A stretch of 34,223 nucleotides of DNA from Vulcanimicrobiia bacterium (GTDB lineage: Bacteria; Vulcanimicrobiota; Vulcanimicrobiia; Vulcanimicrobiales; Vulcanimicrobiaceae): contig JANWKW010000109.1 of the NCBI GenBank assembly GCA_025451135.1, forward strand, positions 1 through 34,223, in the 5' to 3' direction. The notes beneath the pieces are model-generated. The model was not told the origin of the DNA and made no database searches. It saw nothing but the letters and a program-made list of their open reading frames with translations. Every line of letters begins with the position of its first letter. The stretch's first letter is position 1. A program made the translations under genes and the position numbers. Below, in pieces: positions 32,847 to 34,223 of this stretch.

Positions 32847-34055
32847 CTAGGAGACGAGATTGACGATCTCTTGTCCTTGGGTCTTCAGGCGACGCGCCTT
32901 CTGTCCGGGCGCCTTCTGCGCGGCCGGCTTGGGCGCGGCCGGCTTCGGCCCGGCGGTGGTGCGGGGACCCGTCTTCGGCGGCTCCATCCGGGCGCGTACG
33001 CGCGCGACCTCCTCCGCGATCTGCGTCACGGTGGCGCGCAATTCGTCGATCTCGCCGAGCGCCGCGGTCAGTGCCTGTCCGGTCGCCTCCGACGTCTGTA
33101 GATCCTCGGAGAGTCTGGAGATGCGTTCCAACGCGGTCACGCGCGCATCATCGGCCTCGCGGAAACGCTGCTGGGCGATCCGCATCTCACGGTCCGCCTC
33201 GGCCAAATGACCCCGCGTCTCTTCGAGTTCGAGGCGGACGGCGTCGAGCGTGCGCGCTTGCGTTTCGATCCGCGCGGTCGCGGCCGCGAGCGCGGTGTTC
33301 GCCTCCAGGAACCGGCGGCTCAGTGCCGCGTGTCGGCTCGCATCGTCGAGCGGCATCGCCCGGACGACGAACTGCAGCGTCGCGCATTCGGGATCGCTCT
33401 CGATCTCGGCGACGGTCGCGGGTGGGTACTGGTCGCGGTCGACATCGGGCACCAGATCCGACCGTTCGAACAAGGGCAGCGTCGTGCGCTCGGTCCGGTC
33501 GACCGCGAAACCGGCGCACAGGAAAAGTTCGTCCAAGCTCTTTGCCGTGAAGAACCGGATGTGTGTCTCGTCGAGCAGGCCGTACTCCGAATAGTCGAAG
33601 CGGCCGGACAGCATCGAGAGCCGGATCGCGCCGTGCGCGATGTTCGGGATCGACGCGACGATGTAGCCGTCCTGGGTCAGCGCTCCGCGCGCCTCCTCGA
33701 GCAGCCGCAGCGGGTCGCGCAGGTGTTCGAGCACGTCGCCGAACGCGACCACGTCGAAGGTCGCGCCGCCCAGCAGCGGCAGCAGCGATTGGATATCGAG
33801 GTCGGCCAGGATCGTGCGCTCGCATCCGTCGCCGGCCAGGGCGAGCGCCTCGGGATTGGCGTCGATCCCCGTCACAACGCAGCCGTTCTTCCGAAGCAGA
33901 CGCGCGAAGTACCCGCTGGCACACCCGACGTCGAGCACGCGCTTGCCCTCGCCGATCATCGCCGCCATCCGCGTCAGGCTGGTGTCGGCATCGGAACTCC
34001 CGCTCTCGAGCTCGGCGTGGGCCGGATACTCCTTCGGCCCGCTAGAGATCATCAT
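32847..34055 (-). CDS. SAM-dependent methyltransferase with C-terminal coiled coil
   Basis: The product has 402 residues. Residues about 25-235 form a class I methyltransferase of the Methyltransf_23 type: VLDVGCASGYFARLL (SAM motif I, residues 40-54), TGIDANPEAL, VAFGDVLEHLRDP and GYIVASIPNIAHG. Residues about 240-355 are a long coiled coil without Pro or Cys and rich in Ala, Glu, Arg and Leu. The last ~45 residues are a basic tail of Lys-Pro-Ala repeats. Such domain pairs occur in surface-polysaccharide clusters, where the coiled coil acts as a ruler or partner-binding arm; that role is inferred. TACACT ends 5 bases before the first ATG. Confidence 0.85.
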   Translation of the reverse strand: MMISSGPKEYPAHAELESGSSDADTSLTRMAAMIGEGKRVLDVGCASGYFARLLRKNGCVVTGIDANPEALALAGDGCERTILADLDIQSLLPLLGGATFDVVAFGDVLEHLRDPLRLLEEARGALTQDGYIVASIPNIAHGAIRLSMLSGRFDYSEYGLLDETHIRFFTAKSLDELFLCAGFAVDRTERTTLPLFERSDLVPDVDRDQYPPATVAEIESDPECATLQFVVRAMPLDDASRHAALSRRFLEANTALAAATARIETQARTLDAVRLELEETRGHLAEADREMRIAQQRFREADDARVTALERISRLSEDLQTSEATGQALTAALGEIDELRATVTQIAEEVARVRARMEPPKTGPRTTAGPKPAAPKPAAQKAPGQKARRLKTQGQEIVNLVS

Positions 34056-34060
34056 CCGTC

Positions 34061-34066
34061 AGTGTA
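34061..34066 (-). promoter_or_regulatory. -10-like hexamer TACACT of the methyltransferase gene
   Basis: TACACT (four of six to consensus) ends 5 bases before the ATG. TTGAAC lies 15 bases further upstream as a weak -35 with short spacing. A leaderless message is likely if this is the promoter. Confidence 0.35.
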
Positions 34067-34157
34067 CCCGCGCGTCGTCATGTTCAAAGATCCGCCTCGG
34101 TCCATCGGAATGCATTCCCTCCACCGTGCCTGCGGCCTGCTCGCCATCCCCGTCGGG

Positions 34158-34223
34158 CTAGGACGACTCGCCGGGGGCGTCGGAATCAGTTTCGGACGCA
34201 TACGTGGAACCCCGGGTCCATGA
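34158..34223 (-). CDS. Possible C-terminal end of a protein running off the window
   Basis: On the minus strand the last 21 codons before a TAG read SWTRGSTYASETDSDAPGES and one more Ser. Such an acidic, serine-rich, unstructured tail would suit a C terminus. The gene body lies outside the window, so this rests on an open frame and position only. A gene ending here would be co-directional with the methyltransferase 102 bases downstream. A 47-codon plus-strand frame over the same bases is a weaker alternative. Confidence 0.3.
   Translation of the reverse strand, partial: SWTRGSTYASETDSDAPGESS

Noticed and set aside
34080..34223. A 47-codon plus-strand frame at the right edge
   Set aside because: There is no ribosome site, no recognisable similarity and no clear codon bias. 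The opposite strand offers a more protein-like tail.

Overview
The window comes from a GC-rich bacterial chromosome with tightly packed genes, strong G/C preference at third codon positions, and many GTG or overlapping starts. Secreted proteins carry Sec-type signal peptides, and one operator is a perfect match to the Gram-positive/mycobacterial type LexA box. No rRNA or other taxonomic marker is present. The gene mix (archaeal-type PurP in a bacterial context, PASTA kinase, very large membrane hydrolase, dispersed 'TCATCCCGAGCGTAGCG' repeats) would suit an uncultured phylum such as Candidatus Eremiobacterota, but that is a guess. I see no phage, IS element, tRNA or CRISPR array.

Layout. 1-3.4 kb: a partial small protein, an Ada-like alkylation-repair regulator, a secreted protein, a stress-protein/DUF302 pair and panB. 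3.6-6.8 kb: a metallophosphoesterase convergent with a 739-residue toroid-like protein, then a small unknown. 6.9-10.4 kb (minus strand): a secreted protein, an HPt-like protein, purF and a Bax-inhibitor-1 membrane protein. 10.46-14.3 kb (plus): a LexA box followed by a cysteine-free radical-SAM-derived protein that overlaps a 1119-residue membrane hydrolase by 4 bp. 14.4-17.6 kb: two overlapping retropepsin-like genes, one with degenerate catalytic motifs. 17.7-23.1 kb (minus): a membrane protein and the series purP-tpx-guaA-purD. 23.1-24.5 kb: an 8-oxoguanine deaminase-like gene. 24.6-27.7 kb: a PASTA Ser/Thr kinase, a fatty-acid desaturase and a Uma2-family protein. 28-32.8 kb: a xanthine-dehydrogenase-type molybdoenzyme (two minus-strand subunits) with divergent xdhC. 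32.8-34.2 kb: a methyltransferase with a coiled-coil tail and a partial gene end.

How the genes fit together. Purine metabolism is the main theme: purF, purD, purP and guaA make nucleotides, while the 8-oxoguanine deaminase and the xanthine-dehydrogenase-like enzyme deaminate and oxidise purine bases. A thiol peroxidase lies inside the synthesis series. DNA-damage functions (Ada-like repair, a LexA-controlled operon) form a second theme.

The most unusual features are the LexA-box operon, the active/degenerate protease pair, and eleven loci of a modular intergenic repeat. All eleven repeat loci point the same way whatever the direction of neighbouring genes. In two cases the repeat supplies a gene's last codons and stop, and in two others it forms the immediate upstream region of purine genes.
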